Below, piece after piece: positions 1-6,460 of a stretch of DNA of 12,152 nucleotides. The DNA comes from a bacterium (GTDB taxonomy: Bacteria; UBA8248), in contig JAQBZT010000055.1 in NCBI GenBank assembly GCA_027622355.1, forward strand, positions 1-12,152, in the 5' to 3' direction. A program made the translations under genes and the position numbers. A model generated the notes under the pieces. That model was not told the DNA's origin and searched no databases. It saw only the letters and a list, made by a program, of their open reading frames with translations. Every line of letters starts with the position of its first letter. Within the stretch, counting starts at the first letter, position 1.

Positions 1-666
1 GCCGCGCAGGGCACCCTCCTCGCCCTCTACCACCGCGAAAAAACCGGGGTGGGCCAGGAAGTGGACGTGAGCATGCTGGACGGCCAGGTGGCGCTGCTCA
101 CCTACCACGCCAGCAGCTTCTTCGCCACCGGAAACGTCCCGCCCCGCCGGGGGAACAAGCACCCCTCCATCACCCCGTATGAAACGTTCTCGTGCCGGGA
201 CGGCTACTTCAACATCGGGGTGGGCAACGACAGCCTCTGGCAAAAGTTCTGCGGCGCGATGGGTCTCGGGGACCTCAAGGATGACCCCCGCTTCGCCGTG
301 AACGCCGACCGGGTGCGCAACCGGGAGGCTCTGACGCCCATCCTCGATGAATTTTTCGCCTCGCGCACCGCCGCCGAGACGCTGGAAACCCTCCGCACGG
401 CGGGGGTCCCCTGCGGGCCGATCAACGATCTGGCCCAGGTGCTCTCCGAACCCCAGGTCCTGGCCCGGGAGATGGTGGTGGACGTGGATGCGCCCGGTGC
501 GGGGCCGACCAAGGTCACCGGCGTGCCCATCAAACTCTCGGACACCCCGGGCGGGGTGCGGCTGCCGCCGCCCGCCCTCGGTCAGCACACCGACGAAATT
601 CTCGAAAACCTGCTGGGTCTTGACGAAGCCGCCCGCCGATCGCTCCGCGAGGGCGGGGTGGTCTGA
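1..666 (+). CDS. CaiB/BaiF family (type III) CoA-transferase, 5'-truncated
   Basis: C-terminal part of a family III CoA-transferase, the group that moves CoA between carboxylic acids through an aspartyl-CoA thioester (or racemises acyl-CoAs). The frame is open from base 1, and 221 residues are visible against roughly 380-410 for the family, so the N-terminal CoA-binding half lies outside the window. The first visible residues include GVGQEVDVSMLDG, the family signature around the catalytic aspartate. Later family-typical segments are RRGNKHPSI, the F-x-C-x-DGYFNIGVGND strand, TAAETLETLRTAGVPCGPIND and the end block with PPPALGQHTDEIL. A GTG at 49 could be mistaken for a start, but homology continues upstream of it. 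The GntR gene starts 7 nt after the stop, suggesting one transcript and a regulator that controls this acyl-CoA pathway. The actual CoA donor and acceptor cannot be assigned. Confidence 0.9.
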   Translation, partial: AAQGTLLALYHREKTGVGQEVDVSMLDGQVALLTYHASSFFATGNVPPRRGNKHPSITPYETFSCRDGYFNIGVGNDSLWQKFCGAMGLGDLKDDPRFAVNADRVRNREALTPILDEFFASRTAAETLETLRTAGVPCGPINDLAQVLSEPQVLAREMVVDVDAPGAGPTKVTGVPIKLSDTPGGVRLPPPALGQHTDEILENLLGLDEAARRSLREGGVV

Positions 667-673
667 GGTTGCC

Positions 674-1357
674 ATGAACATGGAGCCCGTTCGCATCGAA
701 AAGCCGAAATCGCTCAGCCAAGTCGTCGCCGAGGAGGTGAAGGAGGCGATCCTCAAGGGCATCTTCCAGCCCGGGGACAAGCTGGTCGAGACGAATCTCA
801 CCCAGTCGCTCGGGGTGAGCCGCACCCCGCTGCGCGAGGCCTTCCGCGAGCTGGCCGCCGAGGGCTACATCACCGTCATCCCCCACAAGGGCGCCTACGT
901 CAGCCGCATCACCCGGGAGGAGGCCTACGATCTCTACATCATCACGAGCGTCCTCGAAGGGCTCGCCACCCGGCTGGCCACCCCCCATCTTTGTGAGGGG
1001 AAGGCGCGCGAGGAGTTCCTCTCCCTCTACGAGGATTTGAAGGCGCAGCACAAAAAAGGGAATGTGGACGCCTACTGGGCCGCCAACCGCCATTTTCACC
1101 AGTTCATCGCCGACGCCTCGGGCAACGAGCGGCTGCAGGGGATAATCGACAACCTGCGGCGGCAGATTCTGAAAACACGGGTGATCACCCTGAACTACCC
1201 CGGGCGGCTCGATGAATCCATGGCGGAGCACGAGGAGATCCTTCAGGCGATTCTTCGGGAAGACGGCCGGGAAGCCGAGCGCCTCGTCATCGATCACCTC
1301 GAGAAGCAGAGCCGCTTCGTGCTCGATCTCCTCCCTCCGGAGCCGGAAGAAGAATGA
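674..1357 (+). CDS. GntR family transcriptional regulator, FadR/FCD subfamily
   Basis: A 227-residue ligand-responsive DNA-binding repressor or activator. Residues about 12-78 form the winged helix-turn-helix, with GDKLVETNLTQSLGVSRTPL and REAFRELAAEGYI matching the recognition region of GntR proteins. The rest is an all-helical FCD effector domain. N138, H142 (in NRHFHQF), H186 (in AEHEEIL) and H208 (in IDHLE) fall where FCD proteins bind a divalent metal and a carboxylate ligand; N138 stands where Asp is usual. I chose the ATG at 674: the open frame extends further upstream, but only as an out-of-frame read through the CoA-transferase gene. The stop overlaps the next gene in an ATGA, so translation is probably coupled. 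FCD regulators often sense a carboxylic acid substrate of the neighbouring operon; the ligand here is unknown. Confidence 0.93.
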   Translation: MNMEPVRIEKPKSLSQVVAEEVKEAILKGIFQPGDKLVETNLTQSLGVSRTPLREAFRELAAEGYITVIPHKGAYVSRITREEAYDLYIITSVLEGLATRLATPHLCEGKAREEFLSLYEDLKAQHKKGNVDAYWAANRHFHQFIADASGNERLQGIIDNLRRQILKTRVITLNYPGRLDESMAEHEEILQAILREDGREAERLVIDHLEKQSRFVLDLLPPEPEEE

Positions 1358-2133
1358 GCGACAAGGACCCCCTCCGCGCCAACATCGAGGACTTCTACCA
1401 GCGGGCGGCCGCCTACACCCACAGCCTCCCCGAATCGGAAGCCGCCTGGCTGGGGGGCGTGATCCGGCAGACCGGCTGCGGGGCGGGCGCGCTTCTTGTG
1501 GACATCGGCGTGGGCACGGCGAACGCCGCTCTTCCCTTCCTCGAGGCGGGCGGGCGCCTGCTCGGGGTGGAGGTCGCCGCCGCGATGGCGGAGAAGGGAA
1601 GAACCCGCCTCGACGGGATGGGCCTGGGCGCCGCGGCCGCTTTTTTTCTCGGGGACGGCCACCGGATTCCCCTGGCGGAGGGGTGCGTGGATTTCTCCAT
1701 CTGCCGGAATGTTTTTCATCACATGCGGTCCCCGGCCGAGGTCGTCGCCGAGATGGTCCGCATCCTCCGGCCGGGCGGCCACATCGCCGTCATGGATCAC
1801 TACGCGCCGGATGGGGCCGCCGCGCAGGCGGAAATCCACGTCATCGAGAAGCTCCGCGAGCCCTCCCTCGTCCACACCGTCTCGCTCGCGGAGTTCAGGG
1901 CCCACTATGCGGCGGCCGGGGCCGATCTCATCGAGGCCCACACAGAGAAGGAGCGCCTCGGCGCCCTGGAATGGCTCGAGAGCGGCCGAACGCCGGAGGC
2001 GAACATCCCGGCCGTTTTGGATGGACTCGAAAAGATGCGCGATTCAGGCGGCGGCTGGTTCGAGGCCGAGGGCACGCGCGGTGCCCTCGCCATCCTCCGC
2101 AAGCGCGCGTTTGTTTTGGGGAAAAAGCGGTAG
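1354..2133 (+). CDS. Class I SAM-dependent methyltransferase (Methyltransf_11/25 type)
   Basis: A 259-residue Rossmann-fold methyltransferase that transfers a methyl group from S-adenosylmethionine to an unidentified substrate, presumably in the cytosol. Motif I is DIGVGTA at residues 50-56. E73 in LLGVEV is the usual ribose-binding acid. D101 in GDGHRIPL fits motif II. The segment CRNVFHHM followed by a leucine-rich stretch and LRPGGHIAVMDHYAPD is the post-I/motif III region seen in UbiE- and ArsM-like enzymes. The C-terminal 80 residues (helical, containing LEWLESGRTPEANIPAVLDG) resemble the variable cap of small-molecule methyltransferases. The start overlaps the regulator stop by 4 nt. 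It is the last gene of the cluster; no strong terminator follows directly. A ubiquinone or arsenic role is not supported by any specific residue, so only the family is assigned. Confidence 0.9.
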   Translation: MSDKDPLRANIEDFYQRAAAYTHSLPESEAAWLGGVIRQTGCGAGALLVDIGVGTANAALPFLEAGGRLLGVEVAAAMAEKGRTRLDGMGLGAAAAFFLGDGHRIPLAEGCVDFSICRNVFHHMRSPAEVVAEMVRILRPGGHIAVMDHYAPDGAAAQAEIHVIEKLREPSLVHTVSLAEFRAHYAAAGADLIEAHTEKERLGALEWLESGRTPEANIPAVLDGLEKMRDSGGGWFEAEGTRGALAILRKRAFVLGKKR

Positions 2134-2229
2134 AGGGGTCGTTTCATTGCTGATTTTCAGAAATTTTCCCTGTTTACGATTTGGCTTGAAAATCAACGGA
2201 ATCTTTTCGTCCTTTTCAAACGATTTTGG

Positions 2230-2259
2230 TTGACAGATTAAAGCTACCTTCCATATTTT
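2230..2259 (+). promoter_or_regulatory. Sigma-70-like promoter candidate
   Basis: A perfect TTGACA (2230-2235) is followed after 18 bp by TATTTT (2254-2259), in AT-rich sequence. Transcription would start near 2266, about 25 bases before the hairpin at 2289. No full gene follows on this strand for 600 bp, so this either drives a very short RNA or is a chance match in AT-rich DNA. Confidence 0.3.
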
Positions 2260-2288
2260 AAAGTGAGTTAAAAATGGACTGGAAATCT

Positions 2289-2333
2289 CCGGTCGGCACT
2301 GGGCTTCAGTGAACACCGGGGCTTTTCGCTTTT
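2289..2333 (+). terminator. Interrupted hairpin with T-rich tail, terminator candidate
   Basis: CCGGT (2289-2293) pairs with ACCGG (2315-2319). Inside it CACTG (2297-2301) pairs with CAGTG (2307-2311) around a GGCTT loop, with a 3x3 internal loop between the stems. TTTT at 2323-2326 and 2330-2333 follow on the + strand. It lies 13 bases past the stop of the DUF3800 remnant read on the - strand, so it could also have served that gene. It may end transcripts from the CoA-transferase cluster or from the promoter candidate at 2230. Confidence 0.45.
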
Positions 2334-2598
2334 ATGGGAACCTTTTTAGCCCATATCCACCCACAGAACCTGCTGGGGAACGACGGAATTTCGTTTGTAT
2401 TATATCGTAGGCCCGATTTGGCTGACTGGGTTTTAAAATATGACGGCCAATTGGATGACTTGGAACAACAGTAGACACATAATCTCTTTTTCTAAAGATG
2501 CAAAAACAAAGAACAAAAACCGGATATTCAGGATCTATTGACACGAGCCCGTGGTCACCACTTTCATCTGCATAGATTATAAAATTACTAGGTAGTGG
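2332..2598 (-). pseudogene. DUF3800 family gene remnant, internal deletion and no start codon
   Basis: Read on the - strand, the frame gives FIIYADESGDHGLVSIDPEYPVF and FVLCFCIF, the hallmark N-terminus of DUF3800 (an RNase H-fold-like family with a conserved DES near the start). After DYVSTVVP it jumps directly to HPIGRHILKPSQPNRAYDII, TKFRRSP and GYGLKRFP followed by a stop; from memory of the family this is the C-terminal end. About 150 residues of the middle are missing, yet the joint stays in frame; the junction lies near 2455-2463. No in-frame ATG, GTG or TTG lies just upstream, and the sequence before residue DPLPSNF runs into the REP-like repeat at 2620, so the start region is probably lost too. 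AT-rich codon use differs from all neighbours. DUF3800 proteins have no settled function; many occur near mobile elements. Confidence 0.7.
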
Positions 2599-2619
2599 GT
2601 CAGTCTGCTTGTTTTTCTT

Positions 2620-2698
2620 GTCATTCCGAGCGCCGGAGGCGCGAGGAATCCGCTTTTCCACAGCAGATTCCTCAGTCGCTGCGCTCCTTCGGAATGAC
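2620..2698. repeat. REP/MITE-like palindromic element with GTCATTCCGA ends
   Basis: The element begins GTCATTCCGA (2620-2629) and ends with its exact reverse complement TCGGAATGAC (2689-2698). A second inner pair is GAGGAATCCGC (2643-2653) against GCAGATTCCTC (2663-2673), so it folds into a long imperfect hairpin of about 79 nt. The arms also share degenerate CG-rich blocks (GCGCCGGAGGCGC and GTCGCTGCGCTCC). This resembles the dispersed 'GTCATTCCGAGCG…GAGGAATCTGC' repeats I recall from many bacterial genomes (recollection, not checked). It carries no gene and sits exactly where the DUF3800 remnant should start. Confidence 0.75.
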
Positions 2699-2755
2699 AC
2701 CACGGGTCCATTGTGCAAACGGACCCACGACCGGAATTTCCCCCTTTTCGCGCAC

Positions 2756-2777
2756 GGGGATTTCTTATAGAATCCCC
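2756..2777 (+). promoter_or_regulatory. Operator-like palindrome overlapping a -10-like box
   Basis: GGGGATT (2756-2762) and AATCCCC (2771-2777) form a perfect 7-bp inverted repeat around TCTTATAG. The centre contains TATAGAAT, a reasonable -10 element, though the matching -35 position is poor. It lies 82 bp before the intradiol dioxygenase start and could be its promoter with an overlapping repressor site. Binding protein unknown. Confidence 0.3.
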
Positions 2778-2859
2778 TGTTGTTGAGAGGGAGTGTTTCC
2801 CCCCCATCGCCGCCATCTGCATTTTTTCTCGTGTCTCGCCGCCGGAAAGTGAGTGTCCC

Positions 2860-3522
2860 ATGCGTGCGCGCTCTTCCCTCACGCGGCGCCAGCTCATTGC
2901 CTCGGGGCTTGCCCTCGCGGCCTCGGCCGCTGCGGCCGGCGCTGCGGCGGCGGCGAAATTGCTCCCCACCCCGCGCCAGACGCCGGGGCCTTTCTACCCG
3001 CAACGGATACCCCTTGAGTCGGACAACGATTTGGCCCAGGTCGGAGGAAGCGATCGCCCGGCGGCCGGCCAGCTCACCCATGTCTTCGGAAGGGTGGTGG
3101 ACGAGGACGGGCGCCCGGTCCGGGGCGCGCAGGTGGAAATCTGGCAGTGCGACGCTTTCGGCTTCTACCATCACCCCTGGGACCGGAGAGGGGAGGCGGA
3201 TCCCGCCTTTCAGGGATACGGCCGGATGACCGTGGGCGCGGATGGCGGTTTCCGGTTCCGGACGATCCGGCCGGTCCCTTATCCCGGAAGGGCGCCCCAC
3301 ATCCATTTCGGCATCCGCGGCGCCGGAATCGGCTGGATGACGACCCAGATGTACCTCAAGGGACATCCGCTGAACGCGGCGGATGGGCCGCTCAACAGCG
3401 TGGATGACCCGGCGGCGCGGAGAAGCCTGATCGTGGATCTTCGTCCCGCCTCCAATCTGGAAGCGGGCGCGCTGGCCGGGCGTTTTGATATTGTGCTGGG
3501 GCGGAATGCCTTTCAGCGCTGA
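2860..3522 (+). CDS. Tat-exported intradiol ring-cleavage dioxygenase-like protein
   Basis: A 220-residue protein related to the protocatechuate 3,4-dioxygenase beta subunit. These non-haem Fe(III) enzymes open catechol-type rings between the hydroxyls. The ATG at 2860 gives a twin-arginine signal (LTRRQLIASG, R9-R10) plus an alanine-rich hydrophobic stretch to about residue 32; the frame is open further upstream, but a later or earlier start would spoil this signal. The mature part begins with the family marker TPGPFYP. All four iron ligands are recognisable: Y103 (GFYHHP), Y141 (PVPYPGR), H147 and H149 (PHIHFG). The stretch from Y141 to H147 is shorter than in protocatechuate dioxygenase, as in the single-subunit secreted relatives. 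The end RFDIVLG is also typical. Export to the periplasm and a single subunit suggest action on extracellular aromatic or lignin-derived compounds (inference). The next gene begins 34 nt later. Confidence 0.9.
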   Translation: MRARSSLTRRQLIASGLALAASAAAAGAAAAAKLLPTPRQTPGPFYPQRIPLESDNDLAQVGGSDRPAAGQLTHVFGRVVDEDGRPVRGAQVEIWQCDAFGFYHHPWDRRGEADPAFQGYGRMTVGADGGFRFRTIRPVPYPGRAPHIHFGIRGAGIGWMTTQMYLKGHPLNAADGPLNSVDDPAARRSLIVDLRPASNLEAGALAGRFDIVLGRNAFQR

Positions 3523-3556
3523 ATTTCCAGCAGTCTTTATCGTGAGAGAGGAATAA

Positions 3557-4156
3557 ATGGCCAGGAAGAAAGTGCGTCAAAAGGGAAAAGAGCCGGTCCG
3601 CCGATCTTCGAAAGGGAGCGGGAAGATCGTTGCGATTGCCGCCGTGGCCGCGGTCGTTCTTTTCGCCGCATACAGCTGGTGGCAGGCCGCAGACGACAAG
3701 AAGAATTTCCAGAAGCTGGCCGCCGCCGGAAAGGGAGCGCCTTCCCGGGCTGAGCAGCTTCCCTCCCTCGGAAACGCCCATCTCCAGCCGGGCCAGGCGG
3801 GCTCTTATGCCGATCGCTTTCCCACTTCGGGGGCCCACGCGCCGAATTGGAGCACACCGGGATTTTACGATGCGCCCCAGCCGAAGGAGATGCTCGTCCA
3901 TGCCCTCGAGCACGGCAACATCGTCATCTACTACGATCAGCCCGATCCGAAGACCCTCGGCGCCATCCGCGCCTGGACCGATCTCTACCGCGGCCAATGG
4001 GACGGCGTTATCGCCGTTCCGGCCAAGGGGTTGGGCGCGCGGGTCGTGCTGACGGCCTGGACGCGCCGCCTGGCGATGGACCGGTTCGAGCCCGCGGCCG
4101 CCGCCGCCTTTGTGGACGCCTACCGCGGGCGCGGCCCGGAGAATCCGGTCCGCTAG
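3557..4156 (+). CDS. DUF3105 domain protein, single N-terminal membrane anchor
   Basis: A 199-residue protein of unknown function. A strongly basic start (residues 1-23) is followed by one transmembrane helix (about 24-41, IVAIAAVAAVVLFAAYSW), so the bulk should lie outside the cytoplasmic membrane. Residues about 75-130 hold the DUF3105 core: HLQPGQ, then FPTSGAHAPNW, then EMLVHALEHGNIVIYYD. The His/Ser-Gly/Glu-His pattern could bind metal, but the family has no established activity. A strong ribosome site (GAGAGGAA, 3545-3552) fixes the ATG at 3557. The short gap after the intradiol dioxygenase suggests co-transcription, putting an exported oxidoreductase beside a membrane-tethered protein. 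No cysteine lipobox is seen. Confidence 0.85.
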   Translation: MARKKVRQKGKEPVRRSSKGSGKIVAIAAVAAVVLFAAYSWWQAADDKKNFQKLAAAGKGAPSRAEQLPSLGNAHLQPGQAGSYADRFPTSGAHAPNWSTPGFYDAPQPKEMLVHALEHGNIVIYYDQPDPKTLGAIRAWTDLYRGQWDGVIAVPAKGLGARVVLTAWTRRLAMDRFEPAAAAAFVDAYRGRGPENPVR

Positions 4157-4237
4157 CCCGAACCTCCCCGCATCTTCTGCGCGGGCCTTTCCCGCTGGAT
4201 GTGCGAGAGTGAGCCTGTCCCGCCCCAAAGGGGAGGG

Positions 4238-4255
4238 CCGGCGCGCGCGCGCCGG
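4238..4255. repeat. Perfect 18-bp GC palindrome between convergent genes
   Basis: CCGGCGCGCGCGCGCCGG is its own reverse complement. It sits in the 203-bp GC-rich gap (4157-4359) between the DUF3105 gene and the convergent YCII gene. A second small hairpin, GCGGG/CCCGC, precedes it near 4183-4197. Neither has a T-tract directly after it. It may act as a strong RNA hairpin for both converging transcripts, or simply reflect local composition. Confidence 0.4.
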
Positions 4256-4359
4256 GCGGGCCGGGCTTCGAAAAGGGGGCCATTGCACGATACTGAAGGA
4301 TAATGACGGTTTTTTTGCGCCGAGGGGAGAAGGCGCGAGCGACAAGGCCCCCCGCCGGT

Positions 4360-4761
4360 CTAGATCAGCTCCCGCTTTCCCTGCGAGAAGGGAAATTTGA
4401 TCGTCAGGCAGCCCTCGTTCAGCAGCCAGGGGCGCACGATGAACTTGCGCGCCCCGCTCTTGTGCATGGGATCGGCGGCGGCAATCTCCCTGGCTTCCGC
4501 AAGAGAGTTCGCGCGGACGATGACCATCCCCTCGCCGGTCCAGTACTCCTCGTTGTCGTCCCAGTGGGGCCCGGCGCCGAACATGATCCCCTTCCGCTCG
4601 AGTTCGGCCTGATATTCGAGATGTTCTTTGAGATTTTCCATCACGGGGCCGAGTTCGCCCGTGGGGGTGGTGAAATAGACATAGAGCTGCATGTTCAGGT
4701 GGCCGTGTTCGGCGCTTTTCTGGCGGATTTCCTTCGCGGTGGGGATCGGTGGTCCGGACAT
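4360..4761 (-). CDS. YCII-related domain protein (YciI-like)
   Basis: A 133-residue cytosolic protein with a ferredoxin-like alpha/beta YCII fold. Residues about 24-112 carry the domain: MQLYVYFTTP, then ENLKEHLEYQAELERKGIMFGAGPH, then GEGMVIVRANSLAEAREIAAADPMHKSGARKFIVRPW. H47 and D97 correspond to the His-Asp pair proposed as the active site of YciI. YCII proteins are linked to small-molecule (for example chlorinated or hydroxylated aromatic) lyase or dehalogenase chemistry, but most lack a proven reaction. The frame is open to 4926 and another ATG exists at 4773. I chose 4761 because GGAGG stands five bases before it and the family match begins soon after. It has a 20-residue polar N-terminal extension and stands alone, divergent from the gatD unit. 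Confidence 0.85.
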   Translation of the reverse strand: MSGPPIPTAKEIRQKSAEHGHLNMQLYVYFTTPTGELGPVMENLKEHLEYQAELERKGIMFGAGPHWDDNEEYWTGEGMVIVRANSLAEAREIAAADPMHKSGARKFIVRPWLLNEGCLTIKFPFSQGKRELI

Positions 4762-4945
4762 CTTTTCCTCCATCGTGTTTGTGAACGCCTCCGCCGGGGG
4801 AAGCAGGCACCCCGGGGAAGGAAGCGAATTCGGGGCCAAGGATGGATACAGATTTATCCTACGGGAAATTGGCGCGGATTTGAAGCCGGATCGCCCCGCG
4901 TTGCCTTCGATTTGCGGGGATGGCATCCTGCCAGCGTCTCTTTTT

Positions 4946-4953
4946 GAGGGAGG
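4946..4953 (+). promoter_or_regulatory. Strong ribosome-binding site before the 35-codon ORF
   Basis: GAGGGAGG lies 8 nt before the ATG at 4962, close to ideal sequence and spacing. The site before gatD itself (AGGG at 5057-5060) is weaker. This supports real translation of the short ORF and possible coupling to gatD. Confidence 0.6.
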
Positions 4954-4961
4954 TTTTCCGG

Positions 4962-5069
4962 ATGCGTAGACACCACGACATGGGCGGCGAGGCGGAGTTG
5001 GCCCGGCTCGTCACGCGCGACTGCATGATCGGCGTCGCTGTGCCGCGCGTTCCGGCAGGGCAGACATGA
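4962..5069 (+). CDS. Short 35-residue ORF overlapping the gatD start
   Basis: The ORF reads MRRHHDMGGEAELARLV, TRDCMIGVAVPRVPAGQT. It begins behind a strong ribosome site and its stop overlaps the gatD ATG as ATGA, the same coupling used elsewhere in this window. It has no hydrophobic segment and one cysteine. The HDMGG near the start recalls the HDxGG at the N-terminus of nitrile hydratase beta-like proteins, but the match is too short to rely on. It may be a translated leader that feeds ribosomes to gatD, a small partner protein, or the stub of a lost gene. No other gene lies between the YCII gene start (4761) and this ORF; the intervening bases show no convincing promoter. Confidence 0.45.
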   Translation: MRRHHDMGGEAELARLVTRDCMIGVAVPRVPAGQT

Positions 5070-6460
5070 GCGAGGCCGCCGCCGATCCCTTGAAGGGCTA
5101 CCGTGGCAAGGCCCGCGCGGTACTCGAATCCTTCGGCGTCCGCGTCTGGAGCGAGGTGGACGCCGAGACCACCCGCGGGAAATTCCACGGCATCATCCTT
5201 CCCCGGGCCGAACAGGCGGACGAGCACCACATCGTCCTGAAGCTCCTCACCGGCTACAACGTCGGCGTCGCCGCCGAAAATATCCTCCAGATGAAAGAGG
5301 TCGGCTACCGGGAGGCGAACTACCAGATCCCGGAGAAGGAATTTCCCAAAGATCCGGCCAAGCCCAACGTCACCCTTCTGGGGACCGGCGGCACCATCGC
5401 GAGCCGTCTCGATTACCGGACGGGCGCCGTCATCCCCGCCTTCGCGCCGGGGGAGCTCTACGGCGCGGTGCCCGAGCTGGCGGACATCTGCAATCTCGAC
5501 ACCATCAAGCTCTACGGCATCTTCAGCGAGAACATCGGCCCCGAGCACTGGATCGGCACCGCGCTGGCCATCGAGAAAGAGCTCGAAAAAGGGGTGGACG
5601 GCATCGTTATCGGCCACGGTACCGACACGATGCACTACACCGCCGCCGCCCTGACGTTCATGGTGCAGGATCCGCCGGTGCCCATCGTGATGGTCGGCTC
5701 CCAGCGATCGAGCGACCGGCCGAGTTCGGACGCGGCCCTGAACCTCATTCACGCGACCCAGGCCGCCGCGACGGGGCAGATCGCCGAGGTCATGGTCTGC
5801 ATGTTCGGGCCGACGAGCGATGCGTACGCGCTGCTCCACCGCGGGGTGCGGGTGCGGAAGATGCACAGCAGCTACCGCTCGGCCTTCCGCACGCTGAGCG
5901 ATGTGCCGCTCGCCAAAATCCAGGGCGAGACGCTGACCCCCATCAAGGAGGACTGGCGCCCCCGCGATCCGGCGCGAAAGCCGCGCATCCGCGCCTGCTT
6001 CGAGGAAAAGGTCGGGATACTCTACTACTACCCCAACATGCAGCCCGACGTGCTCGAGGGGTTCATCGAGAACGGCTACAAGGGGATCGTCATCGCGGGG
6101 ACGGGTCTCGGCCATGTGAACAAGCCGCTCTATCCGGCGCTGGAAAAAGCGCGGGACGCGGGCATCCCGATGTTCATGACGGTGCAGACCCTGTGGGGTT
6201 TCGCGCAGATGTACGTCTACGATACGGGGCGGGACATCCAGGAGCGCGGCGTCATCCCGCTGGCGAACATGCTCCCCGAGGTGGCCTACGTGAAGCTCGG
6301 CTGGGCGCTCGGCCAGACGGGTGACCCCGCGGAGGTGAAGCGGATCATGCTGGAGCGGGTCTCGGACGAGATCACCGATCGGGAGCCCCCGAACGGCTAT
6401 CTGATCCTCCAGGGCGGGCTTCCCGAGGTGGATGATTACCTAAAGAAATATTGGAAGTAA
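5066..6460 (+). CDS. gatD: Glu-tRNA(Gln) amidotransferase subunit D (archaeal type)
   Basis: A 464-residue amidase subunit of the GatDE Glu-tRNA(Gln) amidotransferase. It hydrolyses an amide donor (asparagine or glutamine) and passes ammonia to GatE. Residues about 10-95 form the GatD-specific N-terminal domain (YRGKARAVLESFGVRV, ILPRAEQADEHHIVLKL), which plain asparaginases lack. From about 100 the type I asparaginase fold follows, with the threonine nucleophile region GTGGTIAS (T110), GHGTDTMHYT (T186, D187) and the lysine in RVRKMHSS (K265). All four catalytic residues are present. Length fits archaeal GatD (about 420-450). The gatE gene converges on it 32 bp downstream. Upstream an ATGA-overlapping 35-codon ORF precedes it. 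A plain L-asparaginase is unlikely given the N-terminal domain and the gatE neighbour. Placement in a bacterial context is unusual. Confidence 0.92.
   Translation: MSEAAADPLKGYRGKARAVLESFGVRVWSEVDAETTRGKFHGIILPRAEQADEHHIVLKLLTGYNVGVAAENILQMKEVGYREANYQIPEKEFPKDPAKPNVTLLGTGGTIASRLDYRTGAVIPAFAPGELYGAVPELADICNLDTIKLYGIFSENIGPEHWIGTALAIEKELEKGVDGIVIGHGTDTMHYTAAALTFMVQDPPVPIVMVGSQRSSDRPSSDAALNLIHATQAAATGQIAEVMVCMFGPTSDAYALLHRGVRVRKMHSSYRSAFRTLSDVPLAKIQGETLTPIKEDWRPRDPARKPRIRACFEEKVGILYYYPNMQPDVLEGFIENGYKGIVIAGTGLGHVNKPLYPALEKARDAGIPMFMTVQTLWGFAQMYVYDTGRDIQERGVIPLANMLPEVAYVKLGWALGQTGDPAEVKRIMLERVSDEITDREPPNGYLILQGGLPEVDDYLKKYWK

Larger units (their letters stand above)
2134..2859. other. AT-richer intergenic island without an intact gene
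   Basis: About 725 bp separate the methyltransferase from the intradiol dioxygenase. Base composition drops sharply from the GC-rich genes to AT-rich sequence at about 2134-2610. The interval contains, in order, a promoter-like pair, a terminator-like hairpin, a DUF3800 remnant on the - strand, a REP-like palindromic element and a palindrome near the next gene; each is listed separately. No intact protein-coding gene is seen. The composition shift and the gene remnant together suggest material acquired by transfer and then decayed. Confidence 0.7.

Noticed and set aside
2134..2859. tRNA, CRISPR array or phage attachment site in the accessory island
   Set aside because: No cloverleaf, no regularly spaced repeats, and no integrase or tRNA end was seen.
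3392..4810. Long open frame of 472 codons on the - strand
   Set aside because: It runs antisense through the DUF3105 gene, the GC-rich gap and the YCII gene in another frame, is rich in Arg, Gly and Pro, and shows no family motif. It is a by-product of GC-rich third positions.
4774..4961. Promoter for the gatD unit
   Set aside because: TTGCCT near 4909 with CATCCT 17 bp later is the best pair and is too far from consensus to report.
4859..6115. Open frame of 418 codons on the - strand opposite gatD
   Set aside because: Composition (Asp, Gly, Val, Arg repeats) is that of an antisense shadow; gatD on the other strand has clear homology.
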